Positions 27,095-37,916 of a DNA stretch of 64,000 bases are shown here, in pieces (the first letter of the stretch is position 1; each line of letters begins with the position of its first letter). The position numbers and the translations under genes are program-made. Source of the DNA: Muribaculaceae bacterium (GTDB lineage Bacteria; Bacteroidota; Bacteroidia; Bacteroidales; Muribaculaceae). The notes below the pieces were generated by a model that did not search any database, was not told where the DNA came from, and saw only the letters and a program-made list of their open reading frames with translations. The stretch is taken from the NCBI GenBank assembly GCA_017473615.1, contig JAFUKL010000004.1, forward strand, positions 1 to 64,000. Reading direction: 5' to 3'.

Positions 27095-27841
27095 ATGCAA
27101 TCAGAACAGGTTCAACAAGTACAACCGCGCATAATCGCTGTTCCGGAGAGTCGGGAAGGGATAGCTTTTGAGAATACGCCGCTTAATGATACCGGCACGA
27201 TGGGCATTGTTATGCTTGTATTTTTCCTTATGGCTGTGATTTTCCGACGCGGATACAAATATGTTTCAGATTTTTCACATCACATGTTTTCGGTGCGAAA
27301 GCGTCAGAACGCTTTTGAAGATCACACAATGAATGAGACTCTGATGATGGTGGTAATGCTGGTGAATACCTGTATTATGGTGGGGATTATGCTGCATATA
27401 GGCATTAACTATTATTATCCTGAATTTGAAATGTCCAAGAACGTGTTTAAGTCGGTGGGATACTTGTCATTGCTCATGGGAGTATATCTCTCGTTACAGC
27501 TATTGATGTACCGTGTGCTTGGTTATGTATTTTCCACAGATGCCGAAGATACACGCTTATGGATTGACGGATTCAATGCTTCTCAGTCTATGTTAGGACT
27601 GTTGTTGTTCCCTATTGTGTTCATAGGGATGCTCATCCCCGGTAGTATATCGTTTATGCCGAAAGTTGCGGTGTTGATGTATGTGTGCGCACGTTTAGTG
27701 TTTGTTAGTAAGGGATTTAGGATTTTTTTTAACAATATTTCCTCTTGTGTCTATTTTATTTTGTATCTTTGCACCGTTGAAATTGTTCCTGTTTTTATGA
27801 TTTATAAAGGAGCAATTTATTTGAGTGGAACTATAGTATAA
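27095..27841 (+). CDS. DUF4271 membrane protein
   Basis: 248 residues with five or six membrane helices (about 31-50, 85-107, 125-145, 165-185, 190-208, 222-245). I recognise DUF4271, a Bacteroidota family of unknown function that regularly precedes the uroporphyrinogen-III synthase gene. No catalytic residues stand out. It begins 9 bases after the LOG gene and ends 14 bases before hemD. Confidence 0.8.
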   Translation: MQSEQVQQVQPRIIAVPESREGIAFENTPLNDTGTMGIVMLVFFLMAVIFRRGYKYVSDFSHHMFSVRKRQNAFEDHTMNETLMMVVMLVNTCIMVGIMLHIGINYYYPEFEMSKNVFKSVGYLSLLMGVYLSLQLLMYRVLGYVFSTDAEDTRLWIDGFNASQSMLGLLLFPIVFIGMLIPGSISFMPKVAVLMYVCARLVFVSKGFRIFFNNISSCVYFILYLCTVEIVPVFMIYKGAIYLSGTIV

Positions 27842-27855
27842 AAAACAGTATTATC

Positions 27856-28608
27856 GTGAATATTAAGAAAATACTGGTTTCTCAACCGAAACCTTCATCT
27901 GAAAAATCCCCATACTATGATATTGCAGCTAAATATGGAGTGGAAATCGTGTTTCGTCCGTTCATAAAAGTTGAGGGGCTGAGCGCAAAGGAATTCCGTC
28001 AACAGAAAGTTTCCATATCCGATTATACCGCAATTATTTTCACGGCAAGAACAGCAATAGATCATTTTTTCCGTTTATGTGAAGAGACGAGAGTGACTAT
28101 ACCCGATACGATGAAATACTTCTGTACAACCGAAGCCATTGCATTGTATTTACAGAAATATATTGTGTATCGCAAGCGAAAAATTTTCTTTGGCAAATCG
28201 GGAAAATTGGATGATCTCATACCATCGCTCACCAAGCATATCAAGGAGAATTTCCTACTGCCTGTTGCCGATGTACATAAAGATACTCTATCGGTATTGA
28301 ATGACAATAAGATTCCTTATACCACTGCTGTGATGTATCGCACTGTGAGCAATGATTTTGAGGACGGTGAGGCTTTCGATTATGATATGCTGATGTTCTT
28401 CAGTCCTTCAGGTATAGATTCGTTGAAAAAGAATTTCCCTGACTTTGTGCAAGGTGACATAAAAATAAGTGCATTCGGTCTTGCTACGGCAAAAGCTGTT
28501 AAGGATGGAGGTCTGCGTTTGGATTTGGAAGCGCCTACAGCTGAATGTCCTTCTATGACAAGTGCATTGGATATGTTTTTGAAGAAAAACAACAAAGCAA
28601 AAAAATAA
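27856..28608 (+). CDS. hemD: Uroporphyrinogen-III synthase
   Basis: 250 residues. Converts hydroxymethylbilane to uroporphyrinogen III in haem/sirohaem synthesis, cytosolic. The start is GTG at 27856 (NIKKILVSQPKP). Family marks are weak as always in HemD, but the two-domain pattern, an FTARTAIDHFFR segment near 60 and FFSPSGIDSLKKNF near 185, both forms of the HemD F-S/T-S motif, are clear. A strong terminator follows at 28670. Confidence 0.88.
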   Translation: MNIKKILVSQPKPSSEKSPYYDIAAKYGVEIVFRPFIKVEGLSAKEFRQQKVSISDYTAIIFTARTAIDHFFRLCEETRVTIPDTMKYFCTTEAIALYLQKYIVYRKRKIFFGKSGKLDDLIPSLTKHIKENFLLPVADVHKDTLSVLNDNKIPYTTAVMYRTVSNDFEDGEAFDYDMLMFFSPSGIDSLKKNFPDFVQGDIKISAFGLATAKAVKDGGLRLDLEAPTAECPSMTSALDMFLKKNNKAKK

Positions 28609-28669
28609 TGTAAAAATGAATCTGTTTAAATTTTAAACAGATTAGAAAAATACCCTTTAAAGGACAAAA

Positions 28670-28702
28670 AAGAGATGAAAACCACATTTCATCTCTTTTT
28701 TT
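28670..28702 (+). terminator. Intrinsic terminator after hemD
   Basis: AAGAGATGAAA (28670-28680) pairs with TTTCATCTCTT (28687-28697), followed by T residues. An in-frame upstream ATG of the next frame (28675) lies inside this stem, which argues against its use. Confidence 0.85.
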
Positions 28703-28734
28703 CGTATTTTTGCAACAAGATAAATATCGAAGGA

Positions 28735-29154
28735 ATGACAGGTAACAGATTATACAAGTTTGAAAAACTATGCAGTCGCACGATGATCAATAATATGTTT
28801 CATGGTGGCAAGTCTGCTATTTGTTATCCTTTGCGAGCAGTGTTCAGTGTAACGGATAAAGAATCGACGCCGGCTCAATTCCTTATAACCGTACCTAAAA
28901 AAAAGATACGAAAGGCTGTTAACCGCGTCTTGCTGCGTCGCAGGATACGTGAAGCTTATCGCCTTAATCGTAATTTACTCATACCATGCCTTGAGGATAA
29001 TGATTGTTCATTGAAAATAGCTTTTGTATATCTTAGTGATGAAATAGTCGATTATGGTGTAGTGAACGAGAAAATGCAGGCTCTTATGAATAAGATTTCG
29101 GGTATGGTATCCAAGGATAGAAGTCAGGGTGATGTAACACAAGCAGAGCCATGA
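28735..29154 (+). CDS. rnpA: Ribonuclease P protein component
   Basis: 139 residues from ATG 28735, preceded by AAGGA; an in-frame ATG at 28675 falls in the hemD terminator stem and would add an implausible hydrophobic leader. The RNR motif is present as [22 protein letters not shown] (positions about 54-75), the RNA-binding core. RnpA assists RNase P RNA in 5' maturation of tRNAs. The stop overlaps the yidD start (ATGA). Confidence 0.93.
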   Translation: MTGNRLYKFEKLCSRTMINNMFHGGKSAICYPLRAVFSVTDKESTPAQFLITVPKKKIRKAVNRVLLRRRIREAYRLNRNLLIPCLEDNDCSLKIAFVYLSDEIVDYGVVNEKMQALMNKISGMVSKDRSQGDVTQAEP

Positions 29155-29372
29155 GAAAAATATGTATATTCATATTGATTCTTCCTATACGATTTTATCA
29201 GTGTTGTATTTCTCCGCTGTTTCCGCCTATGTGCCGCTTTACGCCTACTTGCAGTGAGTATGCCATACAGGCTATACGTAAGCATGGGGCGATAAAGGGG
29301 GTGTTGCTTGCCATTAAGCGTATTTGCCGTTGTCATCCTTTTGGTGGCGGTGGTTATGACCCTGTTCCCTAA
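29151..29372 (+). CDS. yidD: Membrane protein insertion efficiency factor YidD
   Basis: 73 residues with the family core [20 protein letters not shown] and [13 protein letters not shown] at the end. An amphipathic membrane-associated protein that supports YidC-dependent insertion. It overlaps rnpA by 4 bases, the usual neighbourhood. Confidence 0.94.
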   Translation: MRKICIFILILPIRFYQCCISPLFPPMCRFTPTCSEYAIQAIRKHGAIKGVLLAIKRICRCHPFGGGGYDPVP

Positions 29373-29379
29373 GCAGCCT

Positions 29380-30045
29380 ATGATAACAGATGCGCATACA
29401 CATCACCAAGAGCGTATGGGGGCTGTCATAAACTCTTCTTTTCAAGATTTCAAGCCTCAAGCAGGTTTGTTTTATTCTTTGGGGATACATCCTTGGGATA
29501 TTATAGCCGGATGTGATTTAGAAAAGAATCTTAAAGCGGTGGAAACTTTGGCAGCAGAATGTGAACAAGTGGTTGCTATAGGCGAATGTGGGGTAGATTC
29601 TCTGACAACCGCTCCGATAGAGGTACAGTTAAAGGTGTTTGAACGTCATATTGAATTGTCGGAACGGTTAAGAAAACCTCTCATAATACACAGTGTGCGC
29701 AGCAGTAATGATATAATGGCATCATACCGAAAGCATAAGCCCGTCATGCCTTGGGTAATACATGGTTTCCGCTCGAATGTGAATGTTTTAAGAACCTTTC
29801 TTTCCGGGGAGAATATTTATATATCTGTTGGAGAAAAATTCTGTGAAGAAGCCGTAAAATCCATTCCCGAAGAGCGTCTTTTGATAGAAACCGATGAATC
29901 ACTTTTACCGATAGAATCTATAGCCGAGCGTGTTGCCAAAGTACGCAATCAATCTGTAGAGGGCATAATGAACCTTATATTAAAAAATTTAGGGCGTTGT
30001 GTCATGATTAACAATCTGCCCGTTATTATCGATATTAGATCTTAG
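29380..30045 (+). CDS. TatD-family metal-dependent hydrolase (short form)
   Basis: 221 residues from ATG 29380; a longer frame overlapping yidD would add a hydrophobic stretch and is rejected. Metal ligands follow the TatD order: DAHTHH at residues 4-9, GECGVD near 75, IHSVR near 110, IHGFR near 132 and ETDES near 180. TatD enzymes are cytosolic nucleases/hydrolases. This copy is about 35 residues shorter than E. coli TatD, as I recall is common in Bacteroidales. Confidence 0.85.
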   Translation: MITDAHTHHQERMGAVINSSFQDFKPQAGLFYSLGIHPWDIIAGCDLEKNLKAVETLAAECEQVVAIGECGVDSLTTAPIEVQLKVFERHIELSERLRKPLIIHSVRSSNDIMASYRKHKPVMPWVIHGFRSNVNVLRTFLSGENIYISVGEKFCEEAVKSIPEERLLIETDESLLPIESIAERVAKVRNQSVEGIMNLILKNLGRCVMINNLPVIIDIRS

Positions 30046-30116
30046 TCATGTACTTCAGTACACTCCAATTGAGCTAAAAATCAATGCCTTGCGTCTTGTC
30101 AATTCTTACAAACCTA

Positions 30117-30155
30117 AAGGAGCTGAGCCAAAAATAAATTTTGACACAGCTCCTT
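30117..30155. terminator. Stem-loop between tatD and the GHL10 gene
   Basis: AAGGAGCTG (30117-30125) pairs with CAGCTCCTT (30147-30155), with an inner AAAA/TTTT pairing. Poor T-tract, so a weak bidirectional terminator at best. Confidence 0.5.
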
Positions 30156-30197
30156 GTTACAGATGATTTTCCTTAAAGAGGGAAAAGTATTTTCTTC

Positions 30198-33100
30198 TTA
30201 TTTTATTATAATCTTTTGAGTGTGAACGTTTCCGTTAACTGTTGCAGACACAATATAGATGCCTGATGCCAGATTTACGGTCATTTCGGCTGTGTTTACA
30301 GCATGTGCCACTTGTGCTCCTGTCAGATCATAAACCGATACCGATTGTGCCGTATCGCTCATAATGATATTGTTGCCTCTTGCCTTTATGGTGAAATGAG
30401 TATCCTCACTCATAGTGCTTTCAATGCCTGAAATGCTTGTATCGGTAATGTCATAAGCGCAAAGTCCGCATCCCGGTACATACATGAATATTCTCACTGT
30501 ATTGTCGTCGATATTGGCGTAATCGACCGGAGCATGCATGGTTCCGCTATATACGTTTCCAAGTCCTTTCTTCGGCAAAGTCCAAAGTAGTTGCATTGAA
30601 GAGAATGACATATTGTCATCGGTAGATACTACGTTAAATGTCCAAGGCACATCGGTTCCGTCATCACCGTATGAATACAATACATACTTTTTATTGTTGA
30701 GAGTAAAGAATGTACAACCGTTGCCTTCGGTCTGTTCCGGTGCTAAAGCTGTATTGTTCTTGAAAGAGTCTTCCATTGCCCCGGTCGAGAAGTTGTAACG
30801 TGTCATCGGTGTAGCAGCACCGTCTATAAGTATCGAATTCTCATCGATTACGGTAACGGTAGGAGCTGTACCGAAGTGAGAGCCGGAATAAACATCCTTA
30901 ACTGTAGTGGTCTCTTCCTTTGTCTGTGAACCGTTTTCAAAAGTCCAGCGTACAACATTCAATGATTCGCGGATAGCTGCGTAAATCTTGAAATTGCCGG
31001 TACTTACATCGCCCCATAATGCAACATGATCCAAACGAACACTTTTGGATGTGGCAACCGATGCAACTTGTGTTACCGCTCCTGTTTCAAGGTTTACCAA
31101 GAATATTTTCAATGGTGTGGAATTTGCGCCCAAAGTAAGGTTTGTGACACACACATTGCCTTTGCTGTCCTTAATAACATCGTTGCAAGGATAATATCCT
31201 ATTGAAACTTCTTCACCAAGTTTCAAGTCTCCCATGTGTTCACCGGTATTGATATTGTATTTACGCAGGTAGGTATTTGCTCCCGATGAATTTTCGCTTC
31301 TGCCTGATACATATACATAATCACCGGATACGCACATACCGCGATTAAATGAGCCGTTGCTTTCAAAGACGATATTATTGTAATCGCTCAAGATAGAACG
31401 CATCCACACATTTTCCACTTTTAATGAGCCTGCATCGCTGTAGCTGTCGTTGTCATATTTGATTTCATATCCCGGTTCAAAATTGCCTACGCTAAGTTTC
31501 GTAATGGTGAAAGAGCGCGATTCCGAGACACCTGTATTGAAGTGAGAACCTTTGGTCAATACTCTCCAATGGAAAGTACCCTTACCGAGCAGAGATGCCG
31601 GAATTGTGTGAGACACGCTTTCTTCTTCAAGCACAGCGTCTATATCACCACTGTATTTTAATGTTGAGAAATCACTTGATGCTGTTATTTCAATAGTATA
31701 TTTCTCTACATCAGCATTGCCTGCGCCTTTCCATACGAAGAAACATTCATCCTCGATTTCGGCACCGTTCACAGGAGATGTAAGAGTTACTACAGGTCCG
31801 GCGGTACGTGTTGGAGCTTTGAATGTTGCTGTTTCGCTCACAGATTCTAATTTTTCCGGTTGTGAGGTGCGCACATGCCAATAATAAGTCTTTGCATCTG
31901 AAAGGAACCCTAAATCTATAGTGGTTGAATTCTCTTTAATGTTTTTCTCTTGATAGATTATTTTAGAGAAAGTATTGTCTTCAGCAATTTCAATGGTGAA
32001 AGTAGCGTTGTCAATTTTATTCCATGAGAATGTTGTTACCCATTCGGCTGTTGTTCCACCTATAGGAGATACCGGCACAGCTGTCTCAGATTCTCCGTTA
32101 GGATAGTTGAGTATAGTGGCTGTATGTTCTTTGCCATATCCGTCAAATACATGTACTGCATACCAGTAATTACCCTGTTTTTCTGGTGCTAATGTATAGG
32201 ATGTTCCATAAACCACCTTTTGCAAGTATTGTACGTCGAAACCATCGCCGTCGGCAGCTTGAGCCTTCTCATAAGAAACAGCGTGAGGTACGGCATATAC
32301 GGTATAGCGTATAATCGCATTGCCGTTTTTTGTTGCATCCCAAGATAGAGTTCCGTCATTGTAAGCGAGGTTTGCAACTTCTCCGTAATTTGTGCCTGAT
32401 TTCCATGTAATCTCCGGTGTCAATGCAGGAGTTGAATAAACATCGTTTGCAAGAGACTTTAAATAACTCTTGAAGGTGTTTGTGTTGTAGAAAATACTGC
32501 CGCAATTATTATTTTTAGCGTAAGTGCGGTTATGCTTTATTTGTTTGGCTATTTCTGTTGCACCCCAACCGGAATTGTTGACCTTATAAGAAGCCTGACT
32601 TGCATAGTAGTGGCATTTGAGCTTTTCGGCAGCATCGCTCCACCAGTGGGTTAATTCCTCATATCCGTTGGTTGAGTGTGTGGTTTCCCAATAAAGCTGA
32701 GGAGAGATGAAATCTACAGAACCTTCTGCCATCCAAGCCAATGGATCGGAATAAATTTGTGCGTATTGCCAGTCACTTGCGGATGATCCGTAAGAAGAAA
32801 CCGACGGAAGACCGTATTTGCTTGCCGATTTGTGTGCTACACCTGCAGGACCTATTCCAAAACGTACATCAGGACGCAATTCTTTAATAGCATTATAGCA
32901 ATCGGCAACCATATCGTTTACATTACGGCGACGCCAGTCTCCTATCGACATTGTTGTTCCGCTTGCCTTATAGTGACTGTAATCCGGTGCGGAAGAAGAT
33001 TCTGTAGTTCCGCCGCCGGGATAGAAATAATCATCAAACAGAATACCGTCGATAGCGTAGTTGTTTAGGATTTCTTTTATAACGTTTACAATTAATTCGC

Positions 33101-33620
33101 GTGTTTCTTTAAGCGCAGGATTAAATGTTACATAAGTTCCGTTGTCTCCGGCAATAAGCATATCTTTCTCTTTCCATTCGTTGTCTATATCTGTTGACCA
33201 CGTATTCCATCCTCCTGAACTCCAGCGGTAAGGATTGAGCCAAACATAAGCCTCAATGCCGCGTTTGTGCGCTTCTTCAACGAAATATGCCAATGGATCC
33301 CATCCCGGATCTACTCCTCTTGTACCTGAAACGTAGCTCGACCATGGTGCGTATTGTGACGGATATAAAGCGTCACCCATAGTGCGCACGTGTAAGCATG
33401 TAGAAGTCATGTTTAATGCTTCAAGATTGTCAAGATATGCCAATAATTCTTTTTTCTGAGCGGCTTGAGCTGAAGCAGACGCACCTTTGGTAGAGGGCCA
33501 GTCAATATTAGACACAGCAGTGAGCCATGTGGAGCGCATTTCTCGTTTTGGATTTGCGGCAAACATAGTTCCCGCTGTTACCGTAATAGCCAATAGGGCT
33601 GTAAAGATTTTCTTTGTCAT
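30198..33620 (-). CDS. Secreted GHL10 (DUF187) glycoside-hydrolase-like protein with T9SS-type sorting domain
   Basis: 1140 residues with a signal peptide (cleavage near MFAANP). Residues about 25-400 form the GHL10/DUF187 barrel: REMRSTWLTAVSNIDWP at the start, then GIEAYVWLNPYRW and AIDGILFDDYFYPGG, which hold the predicted acidic active-site residues. The E. coli relative DigH cleaves denuded peptidoglycan glycans. Fibronectin-III-like domains follow (about 420-720), then a beta-propeller-like section, and the last 75 residues (QSVSVYDLTGAQV to the end) match the type A sorting domain of type IX secretion. It is probably delivered to the cell surface. It stands alone on minus. Confidence 0.85.
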   Translation of the reverse strand: MTKKIFTALLAITVTAGTMFAANPKREMRSTWLTAVSNIDWPSTKGASASAQAAQKKELLAYLDNLEALNMTSTCLHVRTMGDALYPSQYAPWSSYVSGTRGVDPGWDPLAYFVEEAHKRGIEAYVWLNPYRWSSGGWNTWSTDIDNEWKEKDMLIAGDNGTYVTFNPALKETRELIVNVIKEILNNYAIDGILFDDYFYPGGGTTESSSAPDYSHYKASGTTMSIGDWRRRNVNDMVADCYNAIKELRPDVRFGIGPAGVAHKSASKYGLPSVSSYGSSASDWQYAQIYSDPLAWMAEGSVDFISPQLYWETTHSTNGYEELTHWWSDAAEKLKCHYYASQASYKVNNSGWGATEIAKQIKHNRTYAKNNNCGSIFYNTNTFKSYLKSLANDVYSTPALTPEITWKSGTNYGEVANLAYNDGTLSWDATKNGNAIIRYTVYAVPHAVSYEKAQAADGDGFDVQYLQKVVYGTSYTLAPEKQGNYWYAVHVFDGYGKEHTATILNYPNGESETAVPVSPIGGTTAEWVTTFSWNKIDNATFTIEIAEDNTFSKIIYQEKNIKENSTTIDLGFLSDAKTYYWHVRTSQPEKLESVSETATFKAPTRTAGPVVTLTSPVNGAEIEDECFFVWKGAGNADVEKYTIEITASSDFSTLKYSGDIDAVLEEESVSHTIPASLLGKGTFHWRVLTKGSHFNTGVSESRSFTITKLSVGNFEPGYEIKYDNDSYSDAGSLKVENVWMRSILSDYNNIVFESNGSFNRGMCVSGDYVYVSGRSENSSGANTYLRKYNINTGEHMGDLKLGEEVSIGYYPCNDVIKDSKGNVCVTNLTLGANSTPLKIFLVNLETGAVTQVASVATSKSVRLDHVALWGDVSTGNFKIYAAIRESLNVVRWTFENGSQTKEETTTVKDVYSGSHFGTAPTVTVIDENSILIDGAATPMTRYNFSTGAMEDSFKNNTALAPEQTEGNGCTFFTLNNKKYVLYSYGDDGTDVPWTFNVVSTDDNMSFSSMQLLWTLPKKGLGNVYSGTMHAPVDYANIDDNTVRIFMYVPGCGLCAYDITDTSISGIESTMSEDTHFTIKARGNNIIMSDTAQSVSVYDLTGAQVAHAVNTAEMTVNLASGIYIVSATVNGNVHTQKIIIK

Positions 33621-33655
33621 GTTTATTATGTAATTGTTAGTTTCTTATTTTTGTG

Positions 33656-33663
33656 CAAAAATA
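33656..33663 (-). promoter_or_regulatory. Putative -7 element for the GHL10 gene
   Basis: TATTTTTG on minus (33663-33656), 36 bases before the start codon; no clear -33 partner. Confidence 0.4.
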
Positions 33664-33703
33664 GTATAATTCAATTAAATACACATGTTTTTTTGAATTT
33701 AAA

Positions 33704-33745
33704 TAAAAAAACAATGGCGATGAGTTTTGTTCTCACCGCCATTGT
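33704..33745 (-). terminator. Intrinsic terminator after pgi
   Basis: ACAATGGCG (33711-33719) pairs with CGCCATTGT (33737-33745); on minus the stem is followed by seven T, 22 bases after the pgi stop. Confidence 0.85.
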
Positions 33746-33766
33746 TGTAATCCCTGATAAGGATGA

Positions 33767-35101
33767 TTATTTGATTTTTGCCTGAATGGCTTTGCTTTCT
33801 TCTTCGTAACCCGGTTTGTTGAGTAAAGCAAACATATTGCGCTTGTAGTCTTCTACTCCCGGCTGATTGAACGGATTTACATCAAGGATGTATCCGCTTA
33901 TACCGCATGCGATTTCAAAGAAATAAATCAATCCGCCAAGATTCTTTTCATCAAGGCGAGGAAGGGTGATAAGCATGTTAGGCACACCGCCATCCACGTG
34001 TGCAATACGTGTTCCGAGTTCTGCCATTTTATTTACTTCATCTATACGTTTGCCGGCTATGTAGTTAAGCCCATCGAGGTTGTCTTTGTCGGCAGGTATA
34101 GTGATTTCGTGGGATTGTTCCTCTACGGTGATGACTGTTTCAAATATTGTGCGTTCTCCGTCCTGAATCCATTGCCCCATAGAATGAAGGTCGGTAGTGA
34201 AGTCGACCGATGCAGGGAAAATGCCTTTTTTGTCCTTGCCTTCGCTTTCTCCGTAAAGTTGTTTCCACCATTCGGCGAAGTAGTGAAGTTTAGGATTATA
34301 GTTTACAAGGATTTCGATTTTTTTACCTGCCTGATAAAGCGCATTGCGGGTAGTAGCATATTTAACAGCTATGTTTTCATCGTCTGCTTGTGCCGTAGCC
34401 GCCTGCATGGCTCTTGCTCCTTCAACGAGAGCCTTGATGTCGTATCCTGCTGCTGCAATAGGCAGAAGTCCCACCGGAGTAAGAACAGAGAAACGGCCTC
34501 CTACGTTGTCGGCTATAACGAATGTCTTGTATCCTTCTTCGGTTGCAAGTTTGCGTAGCGCACCTTTTTTTGCATCGGTAATAGCAACAATGAGTTTGGA
34601 TGCTACAGCTTTCCCCTCCTGTGATTCAAGCAGTTCCTTTAAAATGCGAAAAGCAATGGCAGGTTCTGTTGTTGTACCCGACTTGGAGATTACGATGATA
34701 CCGAATTTTTTACCTTTCAACAAATCAACAAGTTCGTATGTGTAATCTTCTCCGATATTTTGTCCGGCGAACAGGATGCGCGGACCTTTCGCCGGCTTGT
34801 ATTCGGCAAAAGCATCACTTAAAGCCGAAATCACGGCTTTTGCGCCAAGGTAGCTGCCGCCAATACCGATGGCAACTACATATTCGCAGCCGTTAAAGGC
34901 TTTTGCTGCATCGTTGATTTCATCAAGTAGGGCATCCGGTGTTTCGGCGGGTAATTTCACCCAACCTAAAAAATCATTGCCTGCTCCTGTTCCTTTGTCC
35001 AATTTTTCAATGGCATCGGCTGCGGCGCAGTTAAGAGCCTTAATGACATCTTCGCTCACCGAACCAAGTACGTTTTGATTGTTTATGCTAATCTTTTTCA
35101 T
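33767..35101 (-). CDS. pgi: Glucose-6-phosphate isomerase
   Basis: 444 residues, the usual length in Bacteroides. Interconverts glucose-6-phosphate and fructose-6-phosphate in the cytosol. The phosphosugar signature [17 protein letters not shown] lies near residue 137 and the second signature with the catalytic Glu/His around 285-385. Third gene of the lysS-gpsA-pgi operon; 39 bases separate it from gpsA. Confidence 0.95.
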   Translation of the reverse strand: MKKISINNQNVLGSVSEDVIKALNCAAADAIEKLDKGTGAGNDFLGWVKLPAETPDALLDEINDAAKAFNGCEYVVAIGIGGSYLGAKAVISALSDAFAEYKPAKGPRILFAGQNIGEDYTYELVDLLKGKKFGIIVISKSGTTTEPAIAFRILKELLESQEGKAVASKLIVAITDAKKGALRKLATEEGYKTFVIADNVGGRFSVLTPVGLLPIAAAGYDIKALVEGARAMQAATAQADDENIAVKYATTRNALYQAGKKIEILVNYNPKLHYFAEWWKQLYGESEGKDKKGIFPASVDFTTDLHSMGQWIQDGERTIFETVITVEEQSHEITIPADKDNLDGLNYIAGKRIDEVNKMAELGTRIAHVDGGVPNMLITLPRLDEKNLGGLIYFFEIACGISGYILDVNPFNQPGVEDYKRNMFALLNKPGYEEESKAIQAKIK

Positions 35102-35140
35102 TCTATTGTTTTATTAAAACATTTTTTAAATTTCGATTGT

Positions 35141-36148
35141 TTACACCAATTGTGTTGCGATTTTGCTCATTGCTACAGCAGGTGATACTTTTTCATATAG
35201 GATAGAGTACACCCCTTCAAGTATAGGCATATATACGCCGTATTTCTTGTTGATTTCATATATGCACTTTGTCCCGTAGTATCCTTCCACAACCATTTCC
35301 ATCTCCATCATAGCCGATTTTACCGAATATCCTTTACCTACCATGGCTCCGAAATTGTGATTTCGGCTGAATTTGGAATAGCAGGTGACAAGCAGGTCGC
35401 CAAGGTATACGGAGTCACATATATTGCGTTCGCATGGATTCACTTTATTTAGGAATCTGCCCATTTCCTTAATGGCATTGCTCACCATCATGGCTTGGAA
35501 ATTGTCCCCGTTTTTCATCCCGTGAAGTATTCCCGATGCTATAGCGTACACGTTTTTCAGTACAGCACCGTATTCAATGCCTGTGACGTCTTTTGAAAGC
35601 GCGGTTTTCATTTTCGGACCGTTGAGACGTTCTCCAAAAAGGCGGCTCAACTCTTCGTCAACAGAACCTACAGTAAGATAGGACATGCGTTCGAGAGCGA
35701 CTTCTTCGGCATGGCAAGCACCGCTCACTACAAGAATGTTCTCTTGTTTCACATGATAAAAATCACGCATGTATTCTGTGATTACCACGTTTTCGTCAGG
35801 AACAATTCCTTTTATGGCTGTTACTACATATTTGTTGCTTATGTCGGCTGTGATTTTCTTAAGATGTTCTTTCATATAAGGTGAAGGCATTGCCAGTAGC
35901 AACGTGTCGGCTTGTCGGCATACCTCATTTATATCGCTGGAGAATTCTATTCTGTCGGTATCGAAACGAACATCACTCAGATAGGCGGGATTGTGTCCCG
36001 TCCTTAGAAAGTCGGCTATGCGGTCATCGCGCCGCATATACCACATTATCTTTTCATCCCTATTGTTGGTTAACAACAGCTTTGCGAGAGCGGTAGCCCA
36101 GCTACCGCCTCCCATAACTGCTATTTTACCGGGGAAAACATTATTCAT
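35141..36148 (-). CDS. gpsA: Glycerol-3-phosphate dehydrogenase [NAD(P)+]
   Basis: 335 residues. Reduces dihydroxyacetone phosphate to glycerol-3-phosphate for phospholipid synthesis. The dinucleotide fold starts VMGGGSWATALAKLL; the catalytic Lys lies in the segment DVTGIEYGAVLKNVYAI (near residue 195), and GNNHNFGAM-type SRNHNFGAMVGKG follows. Cotranscribed with lysS and pgi. Confidence 0.95.
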   Translation of the reverse strand: MNNVFPGKIAVMGGGSWATALAKLLLTNNRDEKIMWYMRRDDRIADFLRTGHNPAYLSDVRFDTDRIEFSSDINEVCRQADTLLLAMPSPYMKEHLKKITADISNKYVVTAIKGIVPDENVVITEYMRDFYHVKQENILVVSGACHAEEVALERMSYLTVGSVDEELSRLFGERLNGPKMKTALSKDVTGIEYGAVLKNVYAIASGILHGMKNGDNFQAMMVSNAIKEMGRFLNKVNPCERNICDSVYLGDLLVTCYSKFSRNHNFGAMVGKGYSVKSAMMEMEMVVEGYYGTKCIYEINKKYGVYMPILEGVYSILYEKVSPAVAMSKIATQLV

Positions 36149-36185
36149 AATCCCTCTGTTTCGTTGATTGTTCTATTGTTGTAGT

Positions 36186-37916
36186 TCAATTTGCGGCATT
36201 TGCAATCCAGCCTGCAATTTCTTCGTTGCCCGGATTTTTCAAACCCAGTTTATGTTTCTTGTTCAATCCGCATATTTCCTGCATCAGTTTGCCCGGATTG
36301 GCTTCTTTCAAGCTATCCACAGTCAAGTAGCCTGCTTTCTGGATTACTTCCACCCATTCTTCGGGTACTCCTATCTCTGTGTACTTGCTTGCTGCATCAC
36401 GCTTAGCCACTTTTTCCGGTCGCATCTGCGGGAACAGCAGAACTTCCTGAATGGTGCTTTGTCCGGTCATGAGCATAACGAGACGATCCATTCCTATTCC
36501 CATTCCTGATGTTGGAGGCATACCGTATTCCAATGCACGGACGAAGTCCTGATCGATGAACATTGCTTCATCGTCGCCCTTTTCAGATAGACGTAATTGT
36601 TCTTTGAAACGTTCTGCTTGGTCGATAGGGTCGTTCAACTCGGAGTATGCGTTACACAATTCCTTACCGTTAACCATAAGTTCGAAACGTTCGGTAAGGT
36701 CGGGATTTGAGCGGTGACGCTTGGTGAGCGGTGACATTTCCACAGGATAGTCGGTGATGAATGTAGGCTGTATATAGTTGCCTTCGCAGAACTCGCCGAA
36801 TATTTCGTCGATAAGTTTGCCCTTACCCATTGTTTCGTCTACCTCCATCTTCAATTCCTTGCAAATGGCGCGTATTTCATCTTCGCTCTTGCCTGTCAAG
36901 TCATATCCTGTAAATTCCTTGATACTGTCAAGCATCGTGACGCGCTTGAACGGTGCTTTGAAACTTATCATGTTTTCACCTACTTTCACTTCATGTGTTC
37001 CGTTTACGTCCATACACACTTTTTCAAGCATCTTTTCGGTGAAGTCCATCATCCAGTTGTAATCTTTGTAGGAAACATAGATTTCCATGCAGGTGAACTC
37101 GGGATTGTGAGTGCGATCCATACCTTCGTTACGGAAATTCTTGCCGAATTCATATACGCCCTCAAAACCGCCCACGATAAGACGTTTCAAGTATAGCTCA
37201 TCGGCAATGCGCAAGTATAGCGGTATGTCAAGCGCATTGTGGTGGGTGATGAAAGGGCGAGCGGCTGCTCCTCCCGGTATAGACTGTAAGATAGGAGTTT
37301 CTACTTCAAGATAGCCTTTGCTGTTGAAATATTCGCGCATGGAGCTGTACACCTTGGTGCGCTTGATGAAAATCTCTTTTACTCCCTCGTTTACCACCAA
37401 GTCTACATAACGCTGGCGATAGCGAAGTTCGGGGTCATCGAAAGCGTCATATACAACGCCGTCTTTCATCTTTACTATAGGAAGAGGGCGAAGTGATTTG
37501 CTTAATACCGTGAGTTCTTTGGCATGGACGGTAATTTCCCCCATTTGAGTGCGGAATACAAATCCTTTTATGCCTACGAAATCTCCTATGTCGAGCAACT
37601 TTTTGAATACGACATTGTACATGTCTTTGTTTTCATCGGGACAGATGTCGTCGCGGCTTATATACACCTGAATTCTGCCTTTTGAATCTTGTAATTCCAT
37701 AAAAGACGCTTTACCCATGATGCGGCGGCTCATGACACGTCCGGCTATGCTGACTTCACGTTCCGGTTCGTCATCTTTAAACTCTGCCTTTATATCGGTT
37801 GTATGTGCAGTAACGTTGTACTCGGCAGCGGGGTATGGCTCGATACCCAAATTTCTCATTTCGGCAAGACTGTTGCGTCTCACGATTTCTTGTTCGCTCA
37901 AATCTAATAAGCCCAT
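36186..37916 (-). CDS. lysS: Lysyl-tRNA synthetase (class II)
   Basis: 576 residues: an OB-fold anticodon-binding domain (about 50-150) and a class II catalytic core with motif 1 in [19 protein letters not shown], motif 2 in [14 protein letters not shown] near 267, and motif 3 [11 protein letters not shown] near 490. A C-terminal extension of about 70 residues is typical of Bacteroidota. First gene of the minus-strand operon lysS-gpsA-pgi. A TACTTTTG -7 element lies at 37988-37981. Confidence 0.96.
   Translation of the reverse strand: MGLLDLSEQEIVRRNSLAEMRNLGIEPYPAAEYNVTAHTTDIKAEFKDDEPEREVSIAGRVMSRRIMGKASFMELQDSKGRIQVYISRDDICPDENKDMYNVVFKKLLDIGDFVGIKGFVFRTQMGEITVHAKELTVLSKSLRPLPIVKMKDGVVYDAFDDPELRYRQRYVDLVVNEGVKEIFIKRTKVYSSMREYFNSKGYLEVETPILQSIPGGAAARPFITHHNALDIPLYLRIADELYLKRLIVGGFEGVYEFGKNFRNEGMDRTHNPEFTCMEIYVSYKDYNWMMDFTEKMLEKVCMDVNGTHEVKVGENMISFKAPFKRVTMLDSIKEFTGYDLTGKSEDEIRAICKELKMEVDETMGKGKLIDEIFGEFCEGNYIQPTFITDYPVEMSPLTKRHRSNPDLTERFELMVNGKELCNAYSELNDPIDQAERFKEQLRLSEKGDDEAMFIDQDFVRALEYGMPPTSGMGIGMDRLVMLMTGQSTIQEVLLFPQMRPEKVAKRDAASKYTEIGVPEEWVEVIQKAGYLTVDSLKEANPGKLMQEICGLNKKHKLGLKNPGNEEIAGWIANAAN

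Noticed and set aside
28675-28734. Longer rnpA from ATG 28675
   Set aside because: This ATG is within the hemD terminator stem; ATG 28735 has a nearby AAGGA and gives normal RnpA length.
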